Source: CALCMJ01 sp964475415
Lineage (GTDB): Bacteria > Bacteroidota > Bacteroidia > Chitinophagales > Saprospiraceae
DNA length: 12,734 bases
Direction of reading: 5' to 3'
Assembly (NCBI GenBank): GCA_964475415.1
Contig: CAYYWZ010000092.1
Span: forward strand, 1 to 12,734
The position numbers were made by a program, and so were the translations under genes. Numbering within the stretch: position 1 is the stretch's first letter; each line of letters begins with the position of its first letter. Positions 1 to 7,577 of the stretch are shown piece by piece. Below the pieces are notes generated by a model. That model had not been told where the DNA came from. It saw nothing but the letters and a program-made list of their open reading frames with translations, and did not search any database.

Positions 1-1
1 C

Positions 2-196
2 TTGTATCAAGAACAACTTTTACTAAGTTCAATACTAGAGAAAGCGGTAGATTATGAAACGACTATAAAGGAGCTACAAGTATCAGCACTGTCAAACTCT
101 GATTGGAATGTAGAAGCTTGGGAGCCTCGTATGGTGCAAACGTTGATTGCAATTACCCAGAAGTGGGAAAGATGGATTCATAAAAAAAATAGGTAA
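2..196 (+). CDS. C-terminal end of an unidentified protein (5' partial)
   Basis: An open frame enters from the left edge and ends at a TAG-free TAA stop at 194-196, giving the last 64 or so residues of a protein. The true start lies outside the window, since the first codon here is TTG and nothing upstream can be seen. The visible part is mostly helical and charged. It ends with WEPRMVQTLIAITQKWERWI followed by a lysine-rich tail (HKKNR), which suggests a cytoplasmic protein with a C-terminal amphipathic helix. No membrane segment or recognisable motif is present and I cannot assign a family. About 90 bases without an obvious terminator separate it from the next gene on the same strand. Confidence 0.6.
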   Translation: MYQEQLLLSSILEKAVDYETTIKELQVSALSNSDWNVEAWEPRMVQTLIAITQKWERWIHKKNR

Positions 197-286
197 GGTG
201 TCAGTTAATATTCAAGCTTTGTTAAGTATAAACTGAGCGAATAGAAGTTTAAGCACTAAATTACGTCCCTAAGAAAATATAAGTAT

Positions 287-816
287 ATGCGTATTTTTTT
301 ATTATTAATGTCGATAACAGTAATCACTTTGGGTTGCGATAAGAATCTAGCTGATTCAATACCAGATAACATAGAACTTGACATTAGTCAAGACGGCAAT
401 GCTGATTTTGTAGTTAGCTATTTGCTGAGAACAGAGGGCGATCCAGCAGGAAATTATCAGACAATAATAATGAATCTGCAATCTACAGAAAATGCGCAAG
501 TCTTAAAAAGTGAAAATGCGCCACCTGTATTTTTAGAAGATATAGGTCTGATAGAAACAGAAGTTGACACGCCGCTTTATTGGGAAGTAACTAATCCAGC
601 TTCTAACATCTCTTTTCCCATAGCAAGAATAAGAACTGATTATGATGAAATCACACATGGAATGATGCATGGACCATATATAGTGTAGAAGAAAAAGAAA
701 GCTACATAATTGGAGTAAAACTCGTAGAAAATAATATCAATCAAATAGGATTCATAGAATTCTCAATTGATAGAGAATCGGGTGAATTTCTTTTACTGAG
801 AATAGAAATTTTATAA
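287..816 (+). pseudogene. Small lipoprotein gene, frameshifted in a TA repeat
   Basis: The frame opens at ATG 287 with a short lipoprotein signal peptide, and residues 13-17 (ITLGC) give a lipobox-like site with Cys17 as the lipidated residue. It stops at 686-688 after 133 residues. Directly beyond, another frame (from about 688) reads EEKESYIIGVKLVEN, continues through GFIEFSIDRESGEFLLL and stops at TAA 814-816. This has the look of genuine protein C-terminus in composition and hydrophobic pattern. Removing one TA from CATATATAG at 676-683 joins the two frames as HGPYSVEEKESYIIG and gives a 175-residue protein. The body has alternating beta-type segments and is probably an outer-membrane or periplasmic lipoprotein of unknown function. 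The break could be a real mutation, slippage that varies between cells, or an assembly error. If real, the 133-residue product lacks its last strands. Confidence 0.65.
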
Positions 817-1055
817 ATAAGGATACAGTTGAATAGAATCTAATTATTTCTTTTAGTTTCTAACTTTTCTGAACTATCGATTGAATGAACACTCCATACT
901 TTTCTATCTTGGTGTTAAGTGACTTTTTTATTATTACTTATATCTAACACAACAAAATTTCAATTCGTCTATATTTAAGGGGCTAATACAGAACATAAGC
1001 ATAAGATTTAAATAATTGAATTTTTAGAATATTAATTAGCGTAAAAAAAATATTG

Positions 1056-1445
1056 ATGAAAGGACTTAATAGATTAATGACCAATATATGCTCTGACAAT
1101 TTAAAAGAAACTAAAGATTTCTACACCAATCTTTTTGATTTTAAAATTAACTATGATAGTGATTGGTTTATTCACTTAGTATCAAATGATAAGAAACTTG
1201 AATTGGGTTTAATTAAAAGGTCTCATGATCTAGTTCCTGTGGAATTTCAAAATAAACCCCAAGGGTTTTACATCACCTTTGTAGTTGATAATGCTGATGA
1301 AATATATGCAATTGCTGAAAAAGAAAAGTACAAAATTGTTGGTAAACCAACTGATACAGCTTATGGTCAGAGAAGACTATTATTAAACGATCCGAGTGGC
1401 ACATTAGTAGATATATCTTCTCCCATCAAGGATTTTAAGTTTTAA
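1056..1445 (+). CDS. VOC-family (glyoxalase/bleomycin-resistance fold) protein
   Basis: This 129-residue protein has the size and layout of a single VOC (vicinal oxygen chelate) chain with two beta-alpha-beta-beta-beta units. The first unit starts with TNICSDNLKETKDFYTNLFD, the typical opening strand and helix of glyoxalase-like proteins. The second unit includes GFYITFVVDNADEIYAIAEK and the closing segment RRLLLNDPSGTLVDISSP, which is the classic 'DPxGxxVDI' ending. Members bind a metal or small ligand and act as isomerases, dioxygenases or drug-binding proteins. The substrate cannot be told from sequence. ATG 1056 is chosen; a TTG sits directly before it at 1053, and an internal ATG at 1077 would also leave the fold intact. 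It stands alone between AT-rich spacers and is likely cytoplasmic, as no signal peptide is seen. Confidence 0.85.
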   Translation: MKGLNRLMTNICSDNLKETKDFYTNLFDFKINYDSDWFIHLVSNDKKLELGLIKRSHDLVPVEFQNKPQGFYITFVVDNADEIYAIAEKEKYKIVGKPTDTAYGQRRLLLNDPSGTLVDISSPIKDFKF

Positions 1446-1645
1446 ACTGCTCGAAAAATAGGGGAGATAGCTTGATCTACAGCAACTGTAAGGCATATTC
1501 CCCATTTCATTAAGTAAATTCAGACAATTTAAAGGCAAATCCTTATCTTTATGACAAGGATTATTATCCTATCACGCTGATCCCTTTGTTTTTGCTAATG
1601 TCTATACAGCCCCGTTGAACCATAGAAGCTTGTAAATTTGAAACT

Positions 1646-4600
1646 ATGTTAAGATTTTTGTTTTCGACATTGATTATTTTATTATCAGCTTATTTTTTAG
1701 ATGCCCAAGTCGCGTCTATTACGGTAGAAACCAATAATGTTAGTGGTGGTGGTTTTCAGAGTGATGTAAGTATTACGGAAGACGGACTTACTGTTTATTC
1801 TGCAGCTGATGTTGCAGGTATATCTAGGTCTTTAGATGGGGGATTAACATATGAAAGTATGAACGAGGGCTTAAAAAGTCCTAAAGTGGCTAGTCTTGCC
1901 ATCACGCCTGATAATGATCAGATACTTTATGCTGGTACAGGAGATAAAGGAGGGTCTGGTGGATTGTACAGATCTGTTGATGGTGGTGGACACTGGGAAT
2001 TAACCAATGCAGGGAACAGCGCCCAATTTGCAGGTAATCATTCTGCAGATGCTGATCCAGTACCTGATAGCCACCCAAGATCTAATGGAGACTTGATCGT
2101 AGTAGATTATGGAGCAGATCCTGCTAGTCATTTGGATGATATCGTAATTGCAGGCACCTATAAAAATGGTGTAGTATTATTTTCTGAAGGTGGTAATATA
2201 GAATCGTCAGCTGTAAATTCTTCAGGATTTGTCCGTTCTGTGGCTTATCATAATGATGTCTCTAATAAAGCTTATGCTGCTATTTACTTTTTAGAAGATG
2301 AGTTTAATGGCATTTATGAGATTGATTATACAGACATCAATAATCCAGTTTCAACACTTGCCTTTCAGACGCCTAATCCAGAAGGGCTAACCGTTTTGGG
2401 TAATGGGAATGTATATGCTGCAATAGGTGATGCTGGTATCGTAAAATATAACGGTACTTCATGGAGTCTAAAAAACAACAATCTGAATATAGGAAATACA
2501 AACAGACAATGGACCGCCGCAAAAGGATATAGCAGAGAAGCTAATAATGATGTAATATATATAGGACTTAATAACTTGGGGGGCACGGAATCCGGGGAGG
2601 ATTATTCTAGTATATGGAGATCAGTGAACGGAGGTAATACTTGGACACCACTTGTTGATGCAGATGTTAATGTTGAAGATCAGGTCTATGGACAGTCGTA
2701 TGACTGGTGGTTCAGAATAGATGCTTTTCCGCAGGCTGGACTAGGAAGGAAGAACAGTGTTGTTAGTTCAATAGACATTGCTCTAGGAGCATTTCCCAAT
2801 GTTGCAACAGATGATATAGTATATGTATCTGGACGAGGAGGTATTTGGAAAGGAGTAGATGGGGGAACTACTTGGAAACCTGCGGTATATAATATGCAAG
2901 TAACAGCCAATAGAGGTGTAGCTGTAAATCCTAGTAATCCAAGTCAAGTTGTAATTGCCAATACTGATTTTGTGGTTTTGGAAACCAGTAGTAGATTTGA
3001 AGGCGAGGATCTATCTAGAGATAAACCTCAGGGTGCTGAATCTAGAGCCTATGATATTATGTTTGATGTTGTTAGTAATGAAGTTATAGCCGGTATAGGA
3101 GATAGAGATAAAAATGATCCTGGAGGCGGGGAAGTATACACTAAATCAACAAGTACCTTAGGTAATTCTAATCTAGAGTGGACCAATACTAATCTACAAG
3201 GTGAAACATCATCAACTAATGGACGAGTTCGTGCTATAACTTCCGGTTATCATAATGGTAGCTCAGAAACTGATCAAACGATATTAGCAGCAGTAGAAGA
3301 AGAAGGTGTATTTAGATATTTTAACGGTAGCTGGGCAGAAAGTAGTGGTGCAAATATAGGGGCCACTGAGCGTAGTAATTTTGTATGGCCTGATAATGAG
3401 AATTCAGGAGTTGTATATTTATTAGATCTTTCTATAGGATTATATCGTTCCACGGATGGAGGGCAGAATTGGACTGACATCTGGCCTGATATGAATTTTA
3501 ACAATAAGGATTTTTTCAACGCTGGATATATAACAGCTGATGATGGTGATCCTACAACGCTATATGTTTCATTGCAGGGTGGATCAGGATCTCCTATAGG
3601 AACAAATTTCAAGGTATACAGAATGACTGGTGCAGATCAAGGATTATTTGATAAGCCTAATCTGGATGACGATATTACTGACATCACAATGCATACAGGA
3701 AATGTGGCCATACAACGGCCAGGTCCCATAGTTTTTGGGCAAGATGGTAAGTTATGGTTGACTCAGCAGCAAAATTCTCCAAATAATATTACTGCGGGAC
3801 TTTATGTTATGGAAAATCCAACAACTGATCTTTCCTTCGTGGATCTTACTACTGATGCTTATAGAAATCTTGCTATACAACCTAGTGGTATAGATGTATC
3901 TAGTGACGGATATGTCTACATATCACAAAGTGGTACAGGATTAGTCAAGATAAGTTATTCCGAAACACCAGAAGAGCCAACTCCGATCACTACGTTTATA
4001 GAAGCTGAAAGTTCCTCATTAGGGAATAACTGGATTACAACAGAAGGACCTGCTGCTTGTAATTGTAGTTACCTGCTTACGCCTTCTGATCAACCAACTA
4101 ATCACCTGCCTATCGATAATCCTGAAGATATAGCCACATTCTCAGTTACTGTGGATGCAACAGGAATGTATAAGGTATTCGCAAGAATAAGAACTGATGA
4201 TGCTGATAATGACTCGTTCTGGGTACGTGCCAATGATGGCGAATGGCAAAAGTGGAATAGAATTAACTGGCCTCATGGAGCTTCGGATCCTGTATTCCAG
4301 TGGTCTCAGGTAGGTCATTATAACAATGGAGATGACCTTGCCACTCCAGTGGAATTTTATCTAATGGAAGGCGAGAATGAAGTACAATTTGCCATCAGGG
4401 AACCAGGTGCTCAGTTAGATAAAATATTTGTAACTGATGAAGATGAGTCTTTTATATATACAGTGCAAAATAATGCTTCATCAGGTGATTTTTCATTACA
4501 GCATCTTGTGGAGGAGTCATGTCCTGGAGATTCTTTAACTTTTATTCCAGAACTTGCAGGCGCAACTATTACCATTGTGGATAATGAATTTGATATCAAT

Positions 4601-4888
4601 AAAAACCTTCATATCGAAGGCCAAGATGACAGCCTTATAGAATTTTTGGGGAGTGGCAGTCATAGGTTATTTCATGTGCATGAAGAAGCCGAATTATCAT
4701 TGGCCCATTTAATTTTAAAAAACGGTTCAGCCGATATAGATGGTGGAGCCATTCTTAATGAAGGTGTCCTCAGGTTAGAAGAAATTATTTTAGAAGGTAA
4801 CTCTCAAAGTGGAACTCCTAAGTCTTTAACTAACAAGGTAGGAGGTCAAATTTTTGTACTACCGGGCTTAACGGAAATGAAACCTTAG
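1646..4888 (+). CDS. Secreted Asp-box beta-propeller protein with CBM6/35-like and beta-helix modules
   Basis: The 1080-residue product starts with a Sec signal peptide (MLRFLFSTLIILLSAYFLDA, cleavage likely before Gln21). Residues about 25-770 form a sialidase/VPS10-like propeller region with five Asp-box (BNR) motifs: SLDGGLTY (62-69), SVDGGGHW (110-117), SVNGGNTW (326-333), GVDGGTTW (403-410) and STDGGQNW (602-609). Such repeats occur in sortilin-like and GH74-like proteins, but I cannot identify catalytic residues. Residues about 783-930 look like a CBM6/CBM35-type beta-sandwich: it opens with FIEAES and contains YKVFARIRTDDADNDSFWV and a Trp-rich patch. Residues about 940-1080 resemble the pectin-lyase-like right-handed beta-helix of polymorphic outer-membrane repeat proteins (GGAILNEGVLRLEEIILEGN). 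The end lacks the usual type IX secretion sorting-domain pattern. A role in polysaccharide binding or adhesion is inferred. The frame is intact. Confidence 0.8.
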   Translation: MLRFLFSTLIILLSAYFLDAQVASITVETNNVSGGGFQSDVSITEDGLTVYSAADVAGISRSLDGGLTYESMNEGLKSPKVASLAITPDNDQILYAGTGDKGGSGGLYRSVDGGGHWELTNAGNSAQFAGNHSADADPVPDSHPRSNGDLIVVDYGADPASHLDDIVIAGTYKNGVVLFSEGGNIESSAVNSSGFVRSVAYHNDVSNKAYAAIYFLEDEFNGIYEIDYTDINNPVSTLAFQTPNPEGLTVLGNGNVYAAIGDAGIVKYNGTSWSLKNNNLNIGNTNRQWTAAKGYSREANNDVIYIGLNNLGGTESGEDYSSIWRSVNGGNTWTPLVDADVNVEDQVYGQSYDWWFRIDAFPQAGLGRKNSVVSSIDIALGAFPNVATDDIVYVSGRGGIWKGVDGGTTWKPAVYNMQVTANRGVAVNPSNPSQVVIANTDFVVLETSSRFEGEDLSRDKPQGAESRAYDIMFDVVSNEVIAGIGDRDKNDPGGGEVYTKSTSTLGNSNLEWTNTNLQGETSSTNGRVRAITSGYHNGSSETDQTILAAVEEEGVFRYFNGSWAESSGANIGATERSNFVWPDNENSGVVYLLDLSIGLYRSTDGGQNWTDIWPDMNFNNKDFFNAGYITADDGDPTTLYVSLQGGSGSPIGTNFKVYRMTGADQGLFDKPNLDDDITDITMHTGNVAIQRPGPIVFGQDGKLWLTQQQNSPNNITAGLYVMENPTTDLSFVDLTTDAYRNLAIQPSGIDVSSDGYVYISQSGTGLVKISYSETPEEPTPITTFIEAESSSLGNNWITTEGPAACNCSYLLTPSDQPTNHLPIDNPEDIATFSVTVDATGMYKVFARIRTDDADNDSFWVRANDGEWQKWNRINWPHGASDPVFQWSQVGHYNNGDDLATPVEFYLMEGENEVQFAIREPGAQLDKIFVTDEDESFIYTVQNNASSGDFSLQHLVEESCPGDSLTFIPELAGATITIVDNEFDINKNLHIEGQDDSLIEFLGSGSHRLFHVHEEAELSLAHLILKNGSADIDGGAILNEGVLRLEEIILEGNSQSGTPKSLTNKVGGQIFVLPGLTEMKP

Positions 4889-5018
4889 TTTTATATTTTG
4901 CGACTGATCTATTTCTCTATCCATAGATAATATGTAAAGATGTTTAGAAGTTTCGTTAGTCGATAAAGTACTGACTTAATAATAATTCTATCTATATTAA
5001 GAACATAAAATAACCTAA

Positions 5019-5571
5019 ATGAATGTTCTTCAAATAGCAGCATTAATCCATTTATTTTTTTACTGTGGTATGCTCGTTGGATTTAGATCTTATTTACTTT
5101 ATAAGAGAACAGGTATAAATTCATTGAAGAGTAGAAAAAAATATGGTNNNNNNNNNNNNNNNNNNNNNNNNNNNNNNNNNNNNNNNNNNNNNNNNNNNNN
5201 NNNNNNNNNNNNNNNNNNNNNNNNNNNNNNNNNNNNNNNNNNNNNNNAGTGTTGTTGGCTTAGTGTTTGGATTTATTTCCCAATTGCAAATGGGCGATTC
5301 TTGGAGACTAGGATTTAATAAAAATGAAACCACATAATTAGTGAGCAAAGGCATTTACGCTTACTCTAGAAATCCAATTTATCTAGGATATCTGATTGCT
5401 AACATTGGTTTTTTTATGATGATGCCTAATGCGATAAGCTTAAGTATTTTCGCACTAAGTTATGTAGTGCTTGAAGTAAAAATACGACTAGAGAAAAAAT
5501 ATCTTTTAAATAAGATCGGAATTAATTATCAATCTTACTTAGATAAAGTTAGAAGATGGGTTAATATCTGA
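5019..5571 (+). pseudogene. Membrane methyltransferase (isoprenylcysteine carboxyl methyltransferase-like), interrupted by gap and in-frame stop
   Basis: The N-terminal piece from ATG 5019 (43 residues to the gap) holds one membrane helix and then LYKRTGINSLKSRKKYG. After the 100-N gap, the frame from 5248 reads SVVGLVFGFISQLQMGDSWR and LGFNKNETT, meets TAA at 5335-5337, and then continues in the same frame with LVSKGIYAYSRNPIYLGYLI, RLEKKYLLN and YQSYLDKVRRWVNI before a TGA at 5569-5571. The segments QMGxSWR, T-x-LV-x-x-GIYxYSRNPxYLG and the final YxxYxxxVRRW are the conserved C-terminal half of the ICMT/PEMT-type SAM-dependent membrane methyltransferases. The TAA falls where this family usually has Glu (TELV), so a single GAA to TAA change would explain it. 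GTG 5341 could restart translation but would give only the last helices. The substrate is unknown. The lesion may be real or a base error beside the gap. Confidence 0.75.
5148..5247. other. Assembly gap (100 N)
   Basis: Exactly 100 undetermined bases lie inside the methyltransferase gene. A round 100 is the usual placeholder for a scaffold gap of unknown length, so the missing middle of the gene could be shorter or longer than shown. The relative frame of the two flanks means nothing. For a typical ICMT-like protein of about 190-200 residues a slightly larger gap would fit, but this is inference. Confidence 0.95.
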
Positions 5572-5755
5572 AAGTACCTGTCCAAATTTTAATTTATAAA
5601 TTTTTGGCTACTTAGTATTGTGGAAGATAGTCCTTCAAAAAAAGTCGATTATCTTTACTCAAAAATATTTGATTTTTTGTTTTTCATAGTCTTATGAAAT
5701 CTTTTTTCTTGTTTAAGCTAGTTATAAAAAAAGTAAAACGATAGAAAGAAATCTA

Positions 5756-6154
5756 ATGGAACAGAGAAAGAAGCAATATGCTCGGAAGGTATGTATTGTA
5801 ATAGGTATTATAGGAATTCTTATTCTAGTATTATTTAATTGGAATTTTCACTTAGTATTTTTGGGACAGAAGTATGAGAGTGAAATCCTAAAAATAGAGA
5901 ACCAGCTTAATAAATGCTATCAAATAGAAATTGAATATACTAGAGCTAGTGGAGAGCTAGTACAAAGAAATATGTCAGACTGCACAGCAGAAGCATTTTT
6001 ATTTTTGATTGAAGAAGGGAATAAACACAGCTTATGGGAATCACAGTATAAACCTTATAAAGTCTACATGCCTTTTCTGAACTTTGCTGTAAAAATATTT
6101 TTACTTTTTTTTATGGTTATTATTCCATTTTTGTTTGCAGTTTTAGGTAGATAG
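5756..6154 (+). CDS. Two-helix membrane protein with a central soluble loop
   Basis: The 132-residue product has a basic N-terminus (MEQRKKQYARK), a membrane helix at about residues 12-30, a soluble segment of about 75 residues and a second helix at about 107-130. The positive-inside rule places the N-terminus in the cytoplasm, so the loop would face the periplasm. The loop contains strands such as CYQIEIEYTRASGELVQRN and two cysteines (Cys54, Cys76) that could form a disulfide. The TM-beta domain-TM arrangement recalls the DUF3592 type of small envelope protein, but the match is only architectural. The start ATG follows an A-rich leader without a Shine-Dalgarno site. It lies 104 bases before the LOG gene on the same strand, and any link between the two is speculative. 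Confidence 0.7.
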   Translation: MEQRKKQYARKVCIVIGIIGILILVLFNWNFHLVFLGQKYESEILKIENQLNKCYQIEIEYTRASGELVQRNMSDCTAEAFLFLIEEGNKHSLWESQYKPYKVYMPFLNFAVKIFLLFFMVIIPFLFAVLGR

Positions 6155-6201
6155 AAGTTAATGGAAAAAATTAGGACTCTTAAGCTATTTGATTATTACA
6201 A

Positions 6202-6209
6202 TACATTTG
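6202..6209 (+). promoter_or_regulatory. Candidate Bacteroidota -7 element (TACATTTG)
   Basis: TACATTTG matches the TAnnTTTG consensus of the Bacteroidota housekeeping sigma factor and lies about 50 bases before the LOG-family start codon, which would leave a leader of about 40 bases. No TTTG sits at the usual -33 distance (the nearest, at 6188-6191, is too close), so the match is weak on its own. Confidence 0.3.
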
Positions 6210-6258
6210 AGCAAAGATATTAGCGAATATATAATTAGACATAATGTAAATGTAGTTC

Positions 6259-7410
6259 ATGAAAGAAATAGACAATCTCAAAGAATTTCAGAAAATAATA
6301 TCAAGTGGTTTGACCCATAATATTGCGATACAAAGTTTAGATCTAACAAACTATGAATCTAAGATTGAAAAATTAAATTTTGAAAATTCGATCTTTTTTG
6401 GTTGCAAAATAAGTAACTCAACTTCTGGTCATATTGTTAAGACAGGAGGCTTCGTGATACCTAGAAATAAGCTCCATACTTTTGAAGTACATAGAAGTAA
6501 GTTGTATTCGGTCAATGAATTATTCAAAGGATTTAAACTATCCGATAAGGAGGGATATAAGAATACTTATGATTACAAAATCTACGCCGAGTATCTAAGG
6601 CAGGGGAAAGATAAGCCCACAAGTATCCAGACGAGTTTGCTGAGAAGAATTCATGACCATAGTATTACCGATGCAATTTATGAACTCATAGAAAATAAGA
6701 AAGTAGTAGCTGTTATGGGTGGGCATGGTATGGAGAGAAAGGATGAATTCTATTCTAAGGTTGCACGACTATCTAGACATTTGACGATCAAAGGTTTTCT
6801 AATGATAACAGGTGGTGGGCCAGGTGCTATGGAAGCGACACATCTAGGTGCATATTTTGCTGCACGACCTGAAAAGGAACTGATGAAAGCCATTGATGAA
6901 ATAAAGATAAGACCCGCAAATGGAGTGCCAGGTAAGGAATATGATGATAAAGATTGGTTACATCGCGCATGGCGAATTATGAAGAAATACCCTATGAAGA
7001 AAGACGCTGAAAAAGTTTCTATGAGTTTAGGTATTCCTACATGGTTGTATGGCCATGAACCGCCAGCTCCCTTTGCAACACATATAGGAAAGTATTTTGC
7101 TAATAGTGTGAGAGAGGAAGGCTTGTTAGCTATTGCAAAGCATGGGGTTATATTTGCTCCTGGTAGTGCTGGTACAACGCAGGAAATATTCCAAGATGCT
7201 ACCCAAAATCATTATGGATCCATGGGGTATATTTCTCCTATGATACTATTCGGCACTAAAAGATGGACTAAAGAAAGACCATTGTGGGACTTATTGAAAA
7301 AAGTATCTAAGGGAAAAAAGTATGGAGAATTGCTAGCACTTACAGATGATGAGAAAGAAATTATAAAAAGAATTCTATCCTATAACCCTGAGTTGTATAA
7401 GGTAGAATAA
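6259..7410 (+). CDS. LOG-family nucleotide phosphoribohydrolase-like protein (large form)
   Basis: The 383-residue protein has a Rossmann-like LOG/lysine-decarboxylase-like core preceded by an N-terminal domain of about 100 residues. Core signatures are VVAVMGGHG (residues 149-157), MITGGGPGAMEATHLGAYFA (from 182) and IFAPGSAGTTQEIFQDATQN (from 298). LOG proteins normally release the base from a nucleoside 5'-monophosphate, and the last signature corresponds to the PGGxGTxxE loop that carries the catalytic Glu (here Glu309). This copy has PGSAGT, with Ser in place of the second Gly. The length is closer to the long bacterial nucleosidases (PpnN-like) than to the short cytokinin-activating enzymes of about 190 residues, but the N-terminal part is not clearly PpnN. 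Nucleotide turnover is inferred. It is cytoplasmic. ATG 6259 is the first Met in frame and the start of recognisable sequence. Confidence 0.85.
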   Translation: MKEIDNLKEFQKIISSGLTHNIAIQSLDLTNYESKIEKLNFENSIFFGCKISNSTSGHIVKTGGFVIPRNKLHTFEVHRSKLYSVNELFKGFKLSDKEGYKNTYDYKIYAEYLRQGKDKPTSIQTSLLRRIHDHSITDAIYELIENKKVVAVMGGHGMERKDEFYSKVARLSRHLTIKGFLMITGGGPGAMEATHLGAYFAARPEKELMKAIDEIKIRPANGVPGKEYDDKDWLHRAWRIMKKYPMKKDAEKVSMSLGIPTWLYGHEPPAPFATHIGKYFANSVREEGLLAIAKHGVIFAPGSAGTTQEIFQDATQNHYGSMGYISPMILFGTKRWTKERPLWDLLKKVSKGKKYGELLALTDDEKEIIKRILSYNPELYKVE

Positions 7411-7430
7411 ATTATAATCTAAGAAGAGGA

Positions 7431-7544
7431 ATGTATTGTAAATCAAAAAGATTGAAAGAAGAAAAAATAGAATTAGTTCCGAAAGAAGAGCAATATAATC
7501 GTATATATATATATACGAAGTGGAGGAATGAATTGCTAGATTAA
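7431..7544 (+). pseudogene. Possible relic of an acetyltransferase N-terminus
   Basis: A 37-codon frame starts at ATG 7431 directly after AAGAAGAGGA and stops at TAA 7542-7544. The stretch KIELVPKEEQYNR, then an IYIY repeat encoded by the AT tract, then TKWRNELLD resembles the opening strand and helix of RimJ/RimL-type GNAT acetyltransferases (pattern I-L-P...Y..IY.KWRN). The rest of such a domain is absent. It is in the same frame as the real acetyltransferase gene that follows, but separated from it by the stop. It may be a decayed duplicate, a short uORF-like leader, or chance. I cannot decide between these. Confidence 0.25.
7500..7517. repeat. 18-base alternating AT palindrome
   Basis: CGTATATATATATATACG is a perfect self-complementary sequence built on an alternating TA run. 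It could extrude as a hairpin, or change length by two-base slippage. It lies inside the short 37-codon frame about 60 bases before the acetyltransferase start. Confidence 0.8.
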
Positions 7545-7577
7545 CTTAATAAAGAAATTCAAATAAAACAACCTAAT

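Noticed and set aside
2365..3612. Three minus-strand open frames of 73-112 codons opposite the large secreted protein gene
   Set aside because: They lie fully inside a strong plus-strand gene with signal peptide and domain motifs. Their composition (many Pro, Ser and Cys) is typical of antisense shadows.
4411..4599. Minus-strand 62-codon frame
   Set aside because: It is antisense to the CBM/beta-helix part of the secreted protein and has no motif.
5121..5354. Open frames running through the N block
   Set aside because: They exist only because undetermined bases contain no stops.
5341..5571. Separate 76-codon gene starting at GTG 5341
   Set aside because: It is in the same frame as the upstream part and encodes only the C-terminal end of a methyltransferase, so it is better read as part of one interrupted gene.
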